From Deltaproteobacteria bacterium (lineage in GTDB: Bacteria > Desulfobacterota > Binatia > Binatales > Binataceae), in NCBI GenBank assembly GCA_003161515.1, contig PMOH01000304.1:1-7911 (forward strand): a stretch of 7,911 nt of DNA. The letters run 5' to 3'. Position 1 is the first letter of the stretch. Every line of letters begins with the position of its first letter. The notes below the pieces were generated by a model that was given only the letters and a program-made list of their open reading frames with translations, made no database searches and had not been told where the DNA came from. The position numbers and the translations under genes are program-made. Below are positions 6,084 to 7,911 of the stretch, piece after piece.

Positions 6084-6682
6084 CAGTTCGGGTCAAAATC
6101 TGCGGTATCACGCGGGTCGAGGATGCGCACGCGGCGATCGCCGCCGGCGCCGACCTGATCGGCTTGAACTTCTACGCGAAGAGCCCGCGTTACGTCGAGC
6201 TCGATCGCGCTATCGAGATTCGCGCTGCGATTGGCTCGCGCGCGGCGGTGGTCGGGGTGTTCGTGAACGCGGAGCGCGCCTATATAGATGAGCGCTTGCG
6301 CGGTGCGTCGCTCGATATGATCCAGTTCTCCGGCGACGAGGATGACGCGGCGCTCGCGGGCTGGCCGGTTCCGTCGATTGTCACGCGGCGGCTGAAGGCG
6401 GGCGAGAACGTGACGCCGCATTGCGCGGACTACGTGCTGTTCGACGCGTTCGATTCGAAACTGTTTGGTGGCACCGGCGCTCGTATTTCGCTGGATCAGC
6501 TTCGACGGCTTGATTTGAGCCGCGCGATTGTTGCCGGCGGATTGAATTCCGACAACGTTGCCGAGGTTGCCGCGTTAGAACCTTATGCGGTCGATTGCGC
6601 GAGCGGCGTCGAGTCGTCGCCCGGCGTGAAGGACCGCGATAAACTCAGGAGCTTCGTCAACAATGCAAAACGTTCCAGATAG
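6080..6682 (+). CDS. trpF: Phosphoribosylanthranilate isomerase
   Basis: TrpF carries out the Amadori rearrangement of phosphoribosylanthranilate, the step before TrpC. The 200-residue TIM barrel has KICGITR (6-12) with Cys8 as general base, SPRYVE (35-40), VGVFVN (58-63), the FDAF block with Asp122 as general acid, GGTG (130-133), AGGLNSDNV (152-160) and the phosphate-binding DCASGVESSPGVKD (172-185). QFSGDE (82-87) replaces the commoner QLHGxE, so the loop His is a Ser here. Biochemically TrpF acts before TrpC, although its gene follows trpC. The start overlaps the trpC stop (ATGA), and the last 20 nt overlap trpB. Confidence 0.95.
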   Translation: MTVRVKICGITRVEDAHAAIAAGADLIGLNFYAKSPRYVELDRAIEIRAAIGSRAAVVGVFVNAERAYIDERLRGASLDMIQFSGDEDDAALAGWPVPSIVTRRLKAGENVTPHCADYVLFDAFDSKLFGGTGARISLDQLRRLDLSRAIVAGGLNSDNVAEVAALEPYAVDCASGVESSPGVKDRDKLRSFVNNAKRSR

Positions 6683-7856
6683 CCGCGGTCATTTCGGCCA
6701 GTTCGGCGGCAAGTACGTCGCGGAAACCCTGATGCCGGCGCTGTTCGAGCTCGAGAGCGCGTACAAGGCGGCGCGACGCGACCCAAAATTTCGCGAGGAG
6801 CTCGAGCAGCGCTCGCGCGAGTTCGTGGGACGGCCGACGCCGCTTTATCTGTGCGAAAATCTCACCGCCAAGCTCGGCGGCGCTAAAATTTATATGAAGC
6901 GCGAGGACCTCTGCCACACCGGCGCGCACAAGGTGAACAACACGCTTGGGCAGGCGCTGCTCGCGGTGCGCATGAACAAATCGCGCATCACGGCCGAGAC
7001 CGGTGCGGGTCAGCATGGCGTCGCGACGGCCACGATGGCGGCGCTGTTTCGCCGCGAATGCGAAGTTTTTATGGGCTCGGTGGACGTCGAGCGTCAGTCG
7101 CTGAACGTCTTTCGGATGAAGCTGCTCGGCACGAAGGTCACGCCGGTCGAGAGCGGAAGCAAGAGCCTGAAGGACGCGATGAACGAGGCGCTGCGCGATT
7201 GGATCGCGACCGTGCGCAACACTTACTACCTGATTGGCACGACGGCGGGGCCACATCCGTATCCGATGATCGTGCGCGACTTCCAGGCGGTCATCGGGCG
7301 CGAGGCGCGTCGCCAGATTCTCAAGCACGAAGGGCGTCTGCCCGACGTGCTGGTCGCGTGCGTCAACGGCGGCTCGAACGCGATTGGGCTGTTCTATCCG
7401 TTTATCAAAGATACCAACGTGAAGATGATTGGGGTCGAGGCGGCCGGTCTCGGCATCAGCGGCCCGCATCATGCGGCCACGATCACGGCGGGCACCGTCG
7501 GCGTACTACATGGCAATAAAACCTACCTGCTGCAGGACGAGCTCGGGCAGATTCGCGAGACGCATTCGATTGCCGCGGGCCTCGACTATCCCGGCGTCGG
7601 CCCCGAGCATTCGTGGCTGAACGACGTGGGCCGCGCCGAATACACGTCGGTTACTGACGCCGAGGCGCTCGACGCGTTGAAGCTGCTGTCGGAGACCGAG
7701 GGAATCATCCCGGCGCTCGAGAGTTCTCACGCGGTGGCGCATGCGATCAAGCTGGCGCCGCAAATGTCGAAGGAACAAATCATGATCGTGAATCTGTCAG
7801 GACGCGGCGACAAGGATATGCAGACGGTCGCCAAGGCGTTCGGGGTGACGGTGTAG
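6663..7856 (+). CDS. trpB: Tryptophan synthase beta chain
   Basis: TrpB is a PLP enzyme that condenses indole, delivered from TrpA, with serine to give tryptophan. The 397 residues match the main (TrpB1) family, not the longer TrpB2. It shows GHFGQFGGKYVAETLMPAL (9-27), RPTPLY (57-62), KREDLCHTGAHKVNNT (79-94) with the PLP Lys90, ETGAGQHG (112-119) with catalytic Glu112, NGGSNAIG (235-242) binding the PLP phosphate, and NLSGRGDKD (377-385). The phosphate loop has Asn where the first Gly of GGGSN is usual. The start lies inside trpF (20-nt overlap), with AGGAG at 6647-6651 about 11 nt upstream. It pairs with the following trpA. Confidence 0.97.
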   Translation: MQNVPDSRGHFGQFGGKYVAETLMPALFELESAYKAARRDPKFREELEQRSREFVGRPTPLYLCENLTAKLGGAKIYMKREDLCHTGAHKVNNTLGQALLAVRMNKSRITAETGAGQHGVATATMAALFRRECEVFMGSVDVERQSLNVFRMKLLGTKVTPVESGSKSLKDAMNEALRDWIATVRNTYYLIGTTAGPHPYPMIVRDFQAVIGREARRQILKHEGRLPDVLVACVNGGSNAIGLFYPFIKDTNVKMIGVEAAGLGISGPHHAATITAGTVGVLHGNKTYLLQDELGQIRETHSIAAGLDYPGVGPEHSWLNDVGRAEYTSVTDAEALDALKLLSETEGIIPALESSHAVAHAIKLAPQMSKEQIMIVNLSGRGDKDMQTVAKAFGVTV

Positions 7857-7858
7857 GC

Positions 7859-7911
7859 ATGGCAGCGGCGCATAGAATCAAGCGGAAGTTTCGCGAGCTG
7901 CGCGCGCGCGG
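7859..7911 (+). CDS. trpA: Tryptophan synthase alpha chain (5' fragment, cut by window edge)
   Basis: An ATG 2 nt after the trpB stop opens a frame that continues to the window edge: 17 whole codons reading MAAAHRIKRKFRELRAR, then a partial codon starting GG. A short basic amphipathic helix of the form R-I-x-x-x-F-x-x-L-R-x-x-G is the usual N-terminus of TrpA, which cleaves indole-3-glycerol phosphate to indole. Position after trpB gives most of the support, since no catalytic residue is visible. There is no clear ribosome binding site; the near-contiguous stop and start suggest translational coupling. Confidence 0.8.
   Translation, partial: MAAAHRIKRKFRELRAR

Noticed and set aside
6657..7472. 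271-codon open frame on the - strand opposite trpB
   Set aside because: This is an antisense shadow of a high-GC gene. Its translation shows no recognisable domain, and trpB on the + strand is unambiguous.

Overview
The window holds the promoter-proximal part of a complete-looking tryptophan biosynthesis operon, trpE-G-D-C-F-B followed by the first codons of trpA, all on the + strand from about 1922 to the right edge. Upstream of it (1-1906) lies a less GC-rich accessory stretch of small, poorly characterised genes and repeats. High GC, codons ending in G or C in the trp genes, a separate trpG and the EGDCFBA order suggest a high-GC Gram-negative bacterium of deltaproteobacterial or Binatota-like affiliation. 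That placement is inferred from gene order and style, not from any search.

Layout. 1-29: the last codons of a gene entering from the left, ending in a Cys/Gly/His-rich tail. 40-124: a palindrome-rich intergenic repeat. 209-1843: a small two-helix membrane protein gene, then three related small exported-protein genes that share the N-terminal start MKPR-A-ALAL, an APLS-W motif and a C-terminal C(V/I)-x-x-D-D/P motif. The first two are predicted lipoproteins; the third has no lipobox. The membrane gene and the first lipoprotein gene end in the same AEEINRRMQ tail, which marks the junction of a tandem duplication. 1354-1410 and 1849-1906: two direct copies (about 80% identical by hand count) of a repeat of about 57 bp flanking the third paralog; each copy contains three AGACAGT-like boxes spaced about 20 bp apart.

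1922-2168: a classical trp attenuator. It comprises a TTGACA promoter, a 26-codon leader peptide with Trp codons at positions 12, 13 and 15 (W-W-R-W), a possible 1:2 hairpin, an antiterminator pairing, and a perfect 14-bp intrinsic terminator with a T tract ending 64 nt before trpE. The leader stop codon lies directly after the antiterminator's left arm. A ribosome that finishes the leader would therefore mask that arm and allow termination, while one stalled at the Trp codons would leave it free for antitermination.

2169-7911: the trp structural genes, tightly packed. The G/D, D/C and C/F junctions are 4-nt ATGA overlaps, F/B overlap by 20 nt, and E/G and B/A are separated by 5 and 2 nt. Together they encode chorismate to tryptophan: TrpE/TrpG anthranilate synthase, TrpD phosphoribosyltransferase, TrpF isomerase, TrpC indole-glycerol-phosphate synthase, and TrpB/TrpA tryptophan synthase. 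TrpE keeps the motifs associated with tryptophan feedback inhibition, so control is probably exerted both on transcription (attenuation) and on the first enzyme.
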